DNA of 64,000 bases, taken from positions 51,087-115,086 of the forward strand of contig QZCP01000116.1 in assembly GCA_003956705.1 (NCBI GenBank), read 5' to 3'. The stretch is from Brevipalpus yothersi. Taxonomy: Eukaryota; Arthropoda; Arachnida; Trombidiformes; Tenuipalpidae. Both the position numbers and the translations under genes were made by a program. Under the pieces are notes generated by a model. It did no database searches. It was not told where the DNA came from and saw nothing but the letters and a program-made list of their open reading frames with translations. Below, piece by piece: positions 35,214 to 47,049 of the stretch (positions are counted from its first letter, which is position 1; the number at the start of each line of letters is the position of its first letter).

Positions 35214-35977
35214 ATGTCTAAACTCTATTTCAGTGGTAAGCTTTGTGGTCTGAATTCTCATCTATCTATTCCAGATATAACTGCAAAAGATTTCGTTCTC
35301 TTCCAGTCTTCGTGGTCACTCTGATTGGAGTAGCTTCAGGTAATATGATAGCCACCATAGATTTTGGTGATCTTTGGTCTCAATCTATTTCTATCTATCT
35401 TGATGGGAAAAGGTTATCGGTGGTGTGATGAAGTCAAGAATAAACTTTACACCCTGAATGATAAGTTTGAATTATCATGGGTAATGGAAGATATAAGACG
35501 ATATCTGGTGGCTGCTGGATATGTAAATGAAGCTTATGATTCAAAATTGTGATAATATTAGTAAGTGGAATAGTTTTAAGGCGTTTTAAGAGCGATGAAA
35601 CTCTACAACTATATACCTTGATAACTGTACAACTTTTCATCTTTTGAACGGTATCAGGTGAAGAATGGAAGATTCGTATTCAAAATCGATTCCTCAAAGC
35701 AAAAAATAAGCGTCAATTAATTTCGGTTTTGGACGATATTGTGAGATTTCTCGATAGTCATGGACAACCAACAGCTGCTGAACAAGCTCGAAAAGATGAA
35801 AAACGTGTGGAGAACTTTGATAATTTTAGTGATGCCCAGAACCTGGTAAAGTTTCAATTTCGTCTCTTTTATTGATTCTTTACTTGTTGTTCATTTCTTT
35901 CCAACTGGCACACTTTCCGCCTCTCATAGATGAAATGTATCATAGATGAAGGGTTACAAAATCTTTTCATGATATGA
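35214..35977 (+). pseudogene. small secreted helical protein, one frameshift
   Basis: Proposed exons: 35214-35235, 35307-35339, 35413-35560, 35658-35845, 35930-35977. Exons 1-2 give a signal peptide, MSKLYFSVFVVTLIGVASG. The mature chain is helical and charged (YRWCDEVKNKLYTLNDKFEL, later KNKRQLISVLDDIVRFLDSH), ends MKCIIDEGLQNLFMI and has only two cysteines. All sites are GT-AG. The frame of exon 3 stops at 35550-35552 (TTG TGA), a few bases before its strong donor (ATTA|GTAAGT), whereas exon 4 needs the frame displaced by one base. A single extra base near 35549-35551 would explain this. It is therefore a fresh pseudogene, a polymorphic allele or a sequencing error. I recognise no family. 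It sits next to another secreted-protein gene and shares its style of short exons and phase-1 introns in the signal peptide. Confidence 0.5.
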
Positions 35978-36840
35978 CCTAAGTATGAACACAATGGGAG
36001 AAAATTCTTCAGATCAATGAATATCTCGAGTCATAAAGAAAGCATATCTTTTTCTGGTAGCTCAGTATGCCAATAAGAATACTTGATGGAGACTTTTTCC
36101 ATCCATCTATACATGTATGCGTTTTCATACTCTTCATCTTTTTTCTTCCATAAGCCATGTCTTGTTCACACTTTTCACATTCAACGGAAAAGCCGATCAA
36201 TTTTTGAGAAGAACACTCTATTTTTCAAAGGCAAAATTAGCAACCATACATAATAATAATTCATTATTCATTATTCAAAGGATGAAGAAAAAGAGTGATT
36301 ATAGAGAGGAAGAGGGGACCTTACTTATCAAGACACAATCAACCTGAAAAATTTCTCCCCTCTTTCTCATACTGTGAACCCGAAGATCACCAACCTCAGC
36401 TCATCATATCATCGAACAAAATCTCGTTCAATGGAAAAATAATAAATAATAAAAAAACTAGTTTAATAGTTCAATAAACTAAACGATTGATTAGACAAAA
36501 ATTTTCAATTCAAAAACAAATTGATTCCGATTTTGTTTGCTATAACTCATCAATTCGATTGAACTCATGTTAACAAGCATAAGAGTAATGGCAATTCTTG
36601 ACCAACTAATTTTGATTCATTTTTTATTTCATAGGCGATAGTCTTTTGATAATTTGGCCAGCATTCTCATCATCTCTACAGACTGTAGACTTTGATATTC
36701 AAAATTCCCGAGAAAGGGGCAAATAATCTATTGGAGCAGGAATAGAGCAGTTCTACATCATTTTTATTCAATTTTAAACGTTTCACCATAAAAAACTTGT
36801 GTTCAGCTGTGAGTGTAGAAAAATGGAATCAACAGAATTA
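35978..36840. other. spacer, convergent 3' ends
   Basis: No gene is supported. It lies between the plus-strand secreted-protein gene and the minus-strand ALDH gene. A minus-strand polyadenylation signal AATAAA for ALDH is at 36768-36763, about 75 bp after its stop. Confidence 0.45.
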
Positions 36841-38910
36841 TTAGGCATTCTTTTGTGGAATCTTGGTGACCACTGCCTTCACTTGATAATACTCTTTCAG
36901 ACCATCAAAACCTCCTTCTCGACCGATACCAGACATCTTGTAGCCACCAAAAGGTACATTAGCTCCAAAAGCCAAGAATGTGTTCACCCAAACGGTTCCT
37001 GCTCGAACCCCTTGTATATACATATTAGCTTTGTCCATATCTTTGGTGAAAATACCAGCAGCAAGACCGTATTCGGTTTCATTTGATCGCCTGATTGCTT
37101 CGTCCATAGTTTCAAATTTCATCACTTGCATGACGGGGCCAAAAATTTCTTCGACAGCAATTCTCATCTTATCGTCAACATTTGAGAACACGGTAGGCTG
37201 AATGAAATAGCCTGGAGATAAAAGAGTACAAATTAACTCAACCTAAGTACTCGAATTTGGATTACTTTCATATCAAATAAATACTGACCTTTGTTGCCCA
37301 TCTTATCGCCTCCACACTCCAATTTGGCACCTTCTTTCTTGCCAATTTCGATTAGTTGCAAAATTTTTTTGAATTGCTCTTCATCTACTTGTGGTCCTTG
37401 CTGGGTTTTCGAATCAAACGGATCGCCCACAATCCGTTTCAATGCCAGCGCTTTGCTTTTGGCAACAAATTCATCGTACACACTGGAATGTACCAATGTT
37501 CGTGATCCAGCACAGCAACATTGGCCCTGATTGAAGAAAACTGCTTCATGGGCCACTTGAGCGGCTAGATCAAGATCAGCATCTTCACACACAATTAGTG
37601 GACTTTTTCCACCAAGTTCGAGGCTAACTTTTTTGATATGATCTTTACCGGCTCCTTGCATGATAAGTTTGCCAACCTCCGTTGAACCTAGGGATTGTGT
37701 GCATAAGTAAGGGCGTTTGTTTTATCATCATCAGTATTATTTTGAGAGTGGTAAGATATAATATATATTATATCATATATTATCACTCTTATCAATTGTT
37801 TTTCTCTCTCTCAAGTGTGCTCATCGTACACACACAACACCATTGGAAAACAATAGTGGTGGTGTCAAGTTCAATGTGAAGAGAGAGACACAATTTGACA
37901 CCAGACACCCAAGCAACACCAGCAACTTACCAGTGAATGCGATCTTGGCAACATCAGGATGGGCAACCAGAGATGCTCCAGCAGTTGGTCCATAGCCTGG
38001 GACAATGTTCACAACGCCTGGAGGAAAATTAGCTTCCTTGATTAGACTACACACGTATAGAGCAGTCAATGGAGTTTGTTCGGCTGGCTTCAATACGATT
38101 GTGTTGCCCATGGCAAGAGCTGGAGCAAGTTTCCAGACTGTAAATTTATCAATTGAGAAAAGATGATTTAGAATAAAATTGAGAACAATGAAAATTAAAA
38201 TCATGAATCGTGCATCTCTATTATCTCGAAAATTTATTCATTCCAAACTCACCAAGCATCAGAACGGGAAAGTTCCATGGAATAATTTGACCACACACAC
38301 CATACGGCTCAAGTCGAGTGTAGGCAAAATTGTTACCATCCATAGGAATTGTTTTACCTTCAACTTTGTCCGCAATGCCCGCATGATAACGAACGTGATT
38401 GATTGACATGTAGATATCACCTCGAGATGAGGTCAAAGGTTTGCCATTGTCAAGTGTTTCCAGTTGAGCCAAATAATCGGCATCACGTTCCATTAGATCG
38501 GCAAGCTTGTATAGAAGGCGACCACGTTGGGATGCATCCATGGTTCGCCACACTGAGCCCAACTTGAAGGCTTCCTTGGCAGCGGCCACCGCCCGATCGA
38601 TGTCCGCTTTGTCACCTTCGGCAACATCCACTATCTTTTCACCGGTAGTTGGATTGATTGTTGGAAACTTTTTACCACTCACCGAATCAACGAATTCGTT
38701 GTTGATGAAAATCTGAAATTGACAGATCGAAAATCATCATTATCACCATACAAATATGCGTTCTTGAGCCAATGTTATGGTTGATATACATGAGTGATGC
38801 TGCCATGAATTTTTTATCACTAGGCAGACAATCAAAATGATCGTCCGAACGATCCAAAACTGGTATAATACACTAACCTGATTGTATTTAATTGCAACTT
38901 GAGTGGCCAT
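36841..38910 (-). CDS. aldehyde dehydrogenase, ALDH1/2 type (489 aa)
   Basis: Oxidises aldehydes to carboxylic acids with NAD(P)+. Five exons (minus): 38910-38878, 38712-38253, 38137-37931, 37687-37289, 37211-36841; all GT-AG, in phase, 1470 bp. Landmarks: the WNFPVLML...WKLAPALAMGNT cofactor-binding segment, KPAEQTPL, FTGSTEVG, the catalytic general base Glu257 in LELGGKSP, and the nucleophile Cys291 in FNQGQCCCAG; the C-terminal part has FGPVMQV and PFGGYKMSGIGRE. The length and the absence of a mitochondrial presequence (it starts MATQVAIKYNQIFINNEFV) point to a cytosolic tetramer of the ALDH1 kind, but ALDH1 and ALDH2 cannot be separated safely by eye. All catalytic residues are present, so it should be active. 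It is transcribed toward the small secreted gene. Confidence 0.95.
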
Positions 38911-40110
38911 GTTAACAGACAGATAGAAAGAAAAAAAAGATCAACCAAACGAAAATGAAATTCAATTTGTAAAATGAAAATTAAGGCTTGAAAGTTGAAT
39001 AAACCTGTTAAACTAGGCAGAGAGAGAGAGAAACTCAAACTTCAACTACTGCCATGAGAAATGAGCCTGCAACTGGTAACATGAAAGCTCCCGAGATCCA
39101 GAGAGAGATGATTTAAGTTGATTATTATTAGCCAAGCCTCGGGTGCGCTGGAACCGGAGCCTATTGGTGTGAACCAAAGAGTAGTAACTACTCTGTGAAC
39201 ACTAAATATAATCAACTTAAACGTTGGAGGAAGAAAAAGTAAGAGAGAGAGAGAGAGTGAAAAGTGTTCTTTGTGAAAAAAGATGAGAGAAAGGAAATGA
39301 GAATGATATAGTTGATATTCTAGCAGACAGCATCAAAAGAACTAACGTTATTATTATGAGCTATTTGCCAACAAATGTTTGAGCATCAATGAGGCTTGAT
39401 TCATTATACGTTGATGGAGTTTTTTGGTGGTGTTTATTTTCATAGGCTTTCGATGCTATAGTTTAAGGACATTCTCAACGAAAAGTATGACGATTGATAG
39501 TTAATTGTAATCAGTTGATCGAAAATATCTTTACAATTCTAGATTCTACTTGAAATGGGTGCTCATACTGATTGTATCAACGACCCGACCCTTTGAACGT
39601 CAAGATAATTACAAGCTGAAATATTGGATAGGAAATTTTGATTACGATCAATTGAAATCCTCCAAATCTGAGATTATCTGATATCTCTTCAAATTCAGTT
39701 TCATATTCCTACCAAGATATTGATTTGATTCTTAAGATTCACAATCATCAAGCTATCTTTGGATCATCAGTTCATGATAATGTAAGCAATTTATTTAACT
39801 TTAATGTCCAAAAAACGTATACTCTCAAAGAGTTTTGAAACTAAATAAGAATTTTCTGATAAATTATTGTCATATGTCCAGAAGCAAATCTGGAATTGAG
39901 AACGTAGACAGATATTCTTCCCTCCATTATTCATTCGAATCGAATCACGAATACCTGAACCCAAAATCAAAAATAGGGATTCTCCACCGTTGACATTATT
40001 ATTGATGATTACATTGGTATTTGTTTTGTAGATGTGTATTTCAAAATTCATTTTATTACATTCATTTACTTCTCATATTCAATGAGAACCGATTTCGAAA
40101 ATATGCTCAT
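38911..40110. other. ALDH upstream region and spacer
   Basis: No gene is firmly supported. A (GA)n leader-type tract is at 39244-39257 and another purine run at about 39018-39031. A minus-strand open frame of about 85 codons at 39791-40051 was considered and not called. Confidence 0.4.
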
Positions 40111-40578
40111 ATGATCGATGATGATCCCGATTCGAATAATAGTACAAATAGTACTACATATATACAGGAAAGAAATGATGACTATGTAGAATCAAACGAA
40201 GAACGTATGTGGTATATTATTATTGTATGCATGACAGTTATTATTTTACTAGTTGTCACAATTTTCATAATTATTTACATCCAAAAGCGTAATGCAGACA
40301 GTAGTGTTGTGTGGAAAAAGATGGAAATATCAACCATAATGGGCTTTATGAGACACAGTAGTGCCAGTCAAACTAAATCAAGTCTCACTAGATCAAATAA
40401 TAGTGATACTCAAATAAAACATTTAACATTCCCCGACTCAACTCCAAGTACATCTGATAGTACTAAACAATTATTCATGGCATTCAAAATGGCACAATCT
40501 AAAAGTGATTCGAATAAGTCAAGTGATTCGAAGAATTCCGAGAAAAGCGTAGATTCATTGAATATTCAGAATTTTTAA
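40111..40578 (+). CDS. small single-pass membrane protein (155 aa)
   Basis: Chosen start: ATG at 40111 (MIDDDPDSNNSTNS). The N-terminal 30-odd residues are acidic and Asn/Ser/Thr-rich with NST and NSTT glycosylation sequons. One strong membrane span follows (about residues 33-55: MWYIIIVCMTVIILLVVTIF), then a basic IQKRN stop-transfer, then a Ser/Lys-rich cytoplasmic tail (KSDSNKSSDSKNSEKSVDS). Without a cleavable signal peptide, and with the positive charges after the span, a type III orientation (N-terminus outside) is expected. The open frame continues upstream without an ATG, so an extra 5' exon is possible. No family is recognised; it could be lineage-specific. The low-complexity tail makes any homology weak. 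Confidence 0.5.
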   Translation: MIDDDPDSNNSTNSTTYIQERNDDYVESNEERMWYIIIVCMTVIILLVVTIFIIIYIQKRNADSSVVWKKMEISTIMGFMRHSSASQTKSSLTRSNNSDTQIKHLTFPDSTPSTSDSTKQLFMAFKMAQSKSDSNKSSDSKNSEKSVDSLNIQNF

Positions 40579-41162
40579 CGACAAGAAATTTTATACTCAG
40601 CAATTGGTCAAGAAAATTTTGGCACAATTGAATGAAATATTCCCTCTCCATACTGATTATCACTTGGAATAATTCATGTGTATTGGTTAAATTATATTTT
40701 TTTACTATAATCTTGCGTGTGGTCAAGAGACCACATCTTTGGCAAGTAAACAGAGTAAACTATCTCTGGTTTCGAGTGGTCAGTGTTCAAGCTATGGGCT
40801 ATAGTCAAAGTTGTACAATCAGAATGATAAATTGATCATTGCCTGAGTCATAGAACTGTAGAAAAGAATTGAAAAGAATGAAGACATTTCTTTCATTCGA
40901 GCTCAATTCTGTTTGCTTCCGTTTTATTTTCCATTTTCGAGTGTTGGATTCGATTATCTTGCGGCTGATATTGAATAATCTGATAGATGTTAGGTAACCA
41001 GTGGTGGAGATAATTTTTCATTCTTGAGACTCATTAATTGTCATCAAGAGAGAGAGAGAGAGAGAGAGAGACAAGTCATTCGGTGACAAACAATCGAATG
41101 ACTTGTTTCCATTTCGTGTCTTATGAATCTTCTGACACTGTGATTTCAAAATAGAATACAAC
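40579..41162. other. cytidine deaminase upstream region
   Basis: No gene is supported. It contains a (GA)n run at 41046-41071, ending about 90 bp before the deaminase start, probably in the leader or core promoter region. Confidence 0.45.
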
Positions 41163-41883
41163 ATGTCTGCTATACCACCAGAGGTAGAACAACTCATCGA
41201 AAAAGCTAAAGAAGTGATCAAGAATGCATATGCACCATTCAGTAAATTTCCCGTTAGCGCAGCAATTTTAACCACCGATGGAAAAACTTTTACCGGTAAG
41301 CAGAGGAACAATTTACATGTGTGAAGAAAAAGTTATTATTAATCATTTTTCCTTCCAATAGGCATCAACGTAGAAAACAGTTCCTATCCAGTTGGTAAGT
41401 TCATGACTGATAATTTGTTTGTGAAAGTTTTGTCCACCAAACATTATGCATGCAAAATAACTCCGCCTAACAGGCGTTCAAATGTTTCGGGAAAACTTGA
41501 CAGAAATTGTCATCTCATCTCATCATGACCGTGAATCCGTGCGATTCAATTTTGTTCAAAAAATCAGGTACTTGTGCTGAGCGGACTGCAGCAGTCAAGG
41601 CTGTATCAGAGGGATCAAAAAGATTTGCCATCATTGTGGTTTATGCTCCCACCGGAACTGAATTGACTTATCCATGTGGAGCTTGTCGTCAATTTCTCTA
41701 CGAGGTAAGCCACTTCCTTCCTCTTAAATTGAGCTTTATTTAGGAATATTAGTCATAGAGTGACTATTTTTTACACAGTTCGGCCATGATCTCATCGTTT
41801 ACGTGTCTAATGATCATGGAACTCGTAAACATCATATCAACGAATTGTTACCATATGGTTTCCGACTAAACCCAGACCGATGA
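41163..41883 (+). CDS. CDA: cytidine deaminase (135 aa)
   Basis: Zinc enzyme of pyrimidine salvage, cytidine or deoxycytidine to uridine or deoxyuridine, homotetrameric. Four exons: 41163-41295, 41362-41394, 41568-41704, 41779-41883; all GT-AG, in phase, 408 bp. Starts MSAIPPEVEQLIEKAKEVIK; YAPFSKFPVSAAI and INVENSSYPV form the substrate loop. The active site is Cys58-Ala-Glu60 (zinc ligand and proton shuttle) and Pro-Cys92-Gly-Ala-Cys95 (the other two zinc ligands). It ends with the usual short LLPYGFRLNP tail. The length is typical of animal CDA and every catalytic residue is present. It is convergent with RRP5, the stops being 525 bp apart. Confidence 0.96.
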
Positions 41884-42407
41884 AGTGTGCGCTGTCAAGA
41901 ATATCTTGCTTCTTGATCAGATAACTAGAGCACTTGAATCATTGGAGGAACGACGAGACGTCTGTCAAGAGTTGAGTCATTAAGGATTGGGACCTTGGAG
42001 TAATTGAGAAGGAAAATTTGAAAGAATATTCAGTCTCTGGGTGATTGATTTGATAAGTTATCTTGTTCATTACCAATTAAACAAATGTGTTTTACTCAAT
42101 TATAGCTGATAAATCTGAGAGTCAAATTGGGTGTAGAAACAAAGCTTTGTATGACCAAATCGATTTCGATTTACAAAGAGATGCTATACTTCCGATGCGA
42201 TTCCAGTGTCTAGAGGCACAAGGAGGGTAGACTTCTCTAACGGGTGTCAAAAACAACATAGGAAATGGAATTGCTAACAAATTAGTTGCCCATCCAACAA
42301 AACCAGATCTTTTTCTTGATAGTGAGAGTTGGAATCAACAGTTATGAAATACGAAAAATTTTTGATGAGATTGAGAGAAATTCAAAAATAGCTAATGATA
42401 ATGTGGT
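41884..42407. other. spacer between convergent CDA and RRP5
   Basis: No gene is supported; it contains both 3' untranslated regions. Nothing notable was seen. Confidence 0.5.
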
Positions 42408-45400
42408 TTAATTTTCTTTGGAAGCAGCCTTAGCGTACTCCAGAGCTTTTGCATTTATTTCGGCAACCATCCTCTCGTCACCAAACCTTGTTTCAAAATC
42501 AATGTATTTCTGAAACATGAAAGATATTTTCTTCGGTTTCATCTTGAGAGAGATCGCGCGTTCAAAAAGTAGTCGAACAGAGCTGATAGTATCGCTGGGA
42601 CGATCATTATTTTGAAGCCCATACTTGATCATCATGTCAATATAAACAGACCATATATCAACTCGTTTCGGAAAGTTGACAAGAACGGCTTCAAAAAGAC
42701 TCTTGGCACGCTCAAGATCACCGAATTCGCATTCCAATTGAGCGAACTTAGTGATCAAATCAATATGATTGACTTTTTCAATGGCTTTCAAAGCCCGCTG
42801 GAACAAATTGTTGCATGCGTCCCTCATATTATGTTTCAAATAGAATCTACCAAAATCTATATAGACCTGGATATCCTGAAATTGTTAAAATTCATTAGAA
42901 TTCAATCAAGAAATCATGACAATCATTGATAAGATTCGATTAAAACTCACTTGGAAAAATCTTTTCAGCATATCTTTATAAATTTGCTCCGCCAATTCAG
43001 TTTTGTTCATTGATTCATAAATTTTAACTAAATTGTTCAAAACTTTAAACTCATCATTGGCACTTAACGCTTGCTTCAGAGTTGATTGAAGCGACTCGGG
43101 AGAACCATGATCGATCTCTATGGCAATTTTGGCCATCCACACTTCGAGAATGTCATTTTCTTTCCGATGATCTAGTCTTTCCAAAGCAGTGCTACAAATC
43201 TCTCTTGCTTTGAGTATATCAGCTTTGTTGAGGTGATAAGTTATGTAATTCAACCAATTTTGCACGTTACCTGGAGAGTCTACAAGATCTTTCTCTATTC
43301 TCTCTTTATTTGGAAGAGAGGAAGGAGAAGTATCATCAACCTTTTCAACTTTTGTTCGTGGTCTTCTCTTCTTTGGAGTTCCCTCTGGATCGCTTTCATG
43401 TGAATCAAAAAGATTGTCATCCCAGATAAAACCTTCGTCTTCATCCAGAGCACACCTCTTCTTCGAGCTGACTTGAGTTTGTATCTTTTTGAAATATTTA
43501 CTCTTTTCTTCTTGAACAGTTTTATCCTGTTTTTCACTCAATTTTCTCTTTCTTGACTTAGCTTCTGGGACTTCTGTTTCACTGCCCGAGTCCAGTGTAC
43601 CATATGCGTTGATGTCCTCCATTTCACTTCCATTTGAGCCATCTTCCATTTGGATAGCTTCGCTTTGATCAGTTTTTGACATTTTAGATTTATTTTTCTT
43701 TCCCTTGGACATGGAGCCGTTGACTTTACTATTCCTTATATCATCTGTTGATTTTTTCGTCATTAAACCTTTTTCTACAAGTTTTTTCAATTTTTTGTCA
43801 CCACGGGTTGTGGCAGAACGATGTCCAATTATGAAAGGATGACTAAAATTAGATTCACAAACTTGATCGACAACAAAGTAAACTTTATCTCCACATGTGT
43901 ACTCGCTATCTCTTGGAGTCAATGAATTGAGACTTTCGAGTCGAGGAATGTAGGCAAAAGCCCCGATAGCATGGGCTTGCAATGAAACTAGGATGTATTG
44001 TTGAGCTATGAGATGAACAAATCCGAGAATAGTTTGACCAACTGAGACTCGCTTGTATGAATCATTTTTCACAGCTGATCGGACTTTCTTGATCAAAGAT
44101 TCATCTGGAGACAGTACTAACCGCTTCTGAACTGAATCTACGAGCATTACAGTGCCTACTCCTTCATGACCGATTTTGAGAGGTGTGGGACAGCAGTCAT
44201 CATAGATTAACCCTTCAATTGAAGAATCCCAAGATTCAGTTTTACAAGAGCATATCTTGAGCCCCTCTTCAGAGCTGACAACTCTGAATTGAACAATGTC
44301 CCCAGGCTTGGAAGAACGAAGAATTTTCAGTGATGGATTCTTATTACCTCGCTGATAATGATGATGAATAAAGCCATTGTCTTGTAAGAAACTAGAAAGG
44401 ATGAGAGCAGATGAAGAATCTTCACCTCGGAGATCGTGAGGTAGCATTGATAAAAGTAGACATTTTTTGCCATTTTTATCTTCTTGGACTGCCTTCACGC
44501 AGACAAGAAGAGTTTGACCCAAGGCATAGGGTGACTGAAGAGGATCGATAGGAGTCCGAGATATAAATCGTGTAGGTACAAGTCCAATGATGTTTCCAGG
44601 GAATTCGATGATAAAACCAAAATGCTTGAAGGCTTTAAGGATTCCTATTTGAATAGATTTTTCTGTGAAGTTATCTATGTCGAAAGTTCTAACTCCCGAA
44701 GCTATTTGGCGAATGATCAAACTTTTCCTCGTAGCTATGTACAAATTGCGTGTGTGCCTGAATATCATCACTCCAGTCACACTATCACCTGGTCGAAAAC
44801 ACTCGAGCAGTTGGTCCGTGAGAGGAGGAAAATCGGATAGATGAGCTTTGGGCAAGAATATTTCAGGTTGATCAGTCTGTTTCTTTGAGTCAGTACTAGT
44901 GAGGTACAATCCTCCCTCTTCTTTTCTGGTAACTTTACATGACATCATATGGCCAACAGGCAATGAACGGGATGGCCTCTTTTTTGTAGTATCAACATCA
45001 TGATGAAGACTGAGATGAATTTGATTCGATTTACGATCGCAGTCAACCACATAAACAGGCAATATTTGACCAATTGAGTAGGTTCCTTCTTTGAATACGA
45101 TGTCATCTTTTTTCAGGCGTTTAACTGATAAATAACCTCGAAGTTCATTGAAGAATTCAATTAATATACCTTCTTCTTTAATCAAAGCAACAACTCCTCT
45201 TGTGTAGAAACCAGGCACAGCTTTCTTAATATCATCCAAGATTTGTAGATCTTTTTTTAGAAGAGCTGGGCGACAGGTCACAGTGATTCTAGGAACAAGA
45301 GTCTTGGTATCAAGACGAATGAGCCTACATTTGACTTTTTGATTTGGAGCAAAATACTTGGAAGGGTTGGGTATTTTTTTATCTAGATAATGGATTGTGG

Positions 45401-47049
45401 GACAGAAGGCTTTGATTGCAAAACCTAATCTGATTACAAGACCTCTCTTGGTCATTTTTTTCACCACTCCTTGCACCATCTTGCCTACTCTGAGTTTCTC
45501 AATCGGAATATCTTCGGCCTCAATTAGTGAAGGTCTTAAGGTAAGCTTCACAAATCCATCCAAGGGAGAGATTATTTTAACTCGACATTTGTGAAAAGAC
45601 CCTACTGGCATGCGGTTTTCGATCACAGATAGATCTTCATTGGAAATATAATCATCGGAAATCTCGTTTTTAGGTGCTATGCCTTTCAATTCATTGGGTA
45701 GCTTGAAGATGAAGTTATCATATTCATCTTTTCCAACTAATTGTGCATCTTCAACTATCTCTCCAATCCGTAAACAGGACCATATTTTCTGAAGACTTAG
45801 TACCTCAGAACGGAGACGTAAACTGAGAGCAACAACTTGAGTTAAAGGATTAACAAACAGAATGATTCCATTGACGACAGCACCAATTTCGTAATCTTCT
45901 CGGGGAAGATCCCAAATTGAGTTCAAGTGATTACGGTGAACAAACGCTTTGAATTTTGAGAATATCAACAGTTCTAGACCTTTTTCATTTATGTCAACTA
46001 TGGTTGCAGACACGGTAAGACCGGGCAGTAAACATGAAGAAGGAAAACCATCGCGTTCTGATTTATCTTTCAATGATTTAGGTGACTTGGTGGTGAGTTT
46101 GATGAGGCGTTGATTTGATGAGATTACATGACAGAAGACCACTTGTCCAACTGATAGTTTAGTGAAGTGATGCGAAGAGATGAATGGCTTGGCATCGTCA
46201 AAACTAAGAAAGCCTAAGTGATCAGAGACAAGAGTTGAATATTTTTATAGATTTTTATAGATTGAAACAATTCTAGAGAATTTCATTCTCAGATCATGCA
46301 AAACATGGGAACACAAACGAGAAATGCTTTTTATTTCGTTTACCTGATAGCTCTGAAAATCCTATGTCCATCAAATATCCATGTTCCTCCACACTTTTAA
46401 CGGCCGCACTTACGCTCATGCCTTCACAATTGGATAAGAATGTAGAGAGTTCTAGATGACCCTGGACATCTTTAGGATTTGAGGAAAGTTCTATGTCCAC
46501 CAAAGAAATTGGTGAATCATCAAACTGTTTATCAGACTCAACTTTGTCCAAAACTTTGACCGGAAGCAACTGTCCTGGCGCAAATATGCTCTTGGGTTTG
46601 GGACAGTTTATAGTGTCTGGTGATTTTGTATATTGTTCTAAGCTCTTTGAATAAATGTCAGATACATTGGTGATGGATAATTTCCCTCTAATAGCCCCAG
46701 GAAGTATTACACTTATCTCATATTCTTTAATCTCTTGAACACAACCCAAAATGGTCGAATTAATTGGAAGCCGGCTAACGTTCATGGAATATATTCTAAC
46801 TTTTTCCGCCTCCTCTTCCTTTCTTTTCTTCTTTGCACGCTTCGATTCTTTGACCCTGTAACATGATAAAAAATTGATTAGACAAAAAGTGGATCAAAAT
46901 TTGCTGAGATTTAAAAGCACAACACAAACAACACACACATATACCATCACTTTCCGTAGGAAAACTCTCTCTCTCTCTACACACACATCTACTCTACACC
47001 TTCATAGAAATATCATAAGTTTCACTTACTCTGATTCCATTATGGACAT
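42408..47049 (-). CDS. PDCD11: rRNA processing protein RRP5 / PDCD11 (1420 aa)
   Basis: Nucleolar scaffold needed for both 18S and 5.8S/28S rRNA maturation. Four exons (minus): 47049-47030, 46855-46344, 46213-42951, 42875-42408; all GT-AG, in phase, 4263 bp. The N-terminus is lysine/arginine-rich (KESKRAKKKRKEEEAEKV), as expected for nucleolar import. Residues of about 30-850 hold a chain of S1-type RNA-binding repeats (for example LRVGKMVQGVVKKMTKRGLV, then IGQILPVYVVDCD). A long acidic and basic linker follows (about 860-1010), then the HAT/TPR-like half-a-TPR repeats (VQNWLNYITYHLNKADI to YIDFETRFGDERM). Human and yeast proteins are about 1870 and 1730 residues, so several S1 repeats appear to be missing or unrecognisable here. 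The product should still bind RNA (N-terminal) and U3 snoRNP factors (C-terminal). Confidence 0.9.

Noticed and set aside
39791..40051. A minus-strand frame of about 85 codons with fairly protein-like content
   Set aside because: No start, splice context or recognised motif; it overlaps the upstream extension of the membrane-protein frame on the other strand.
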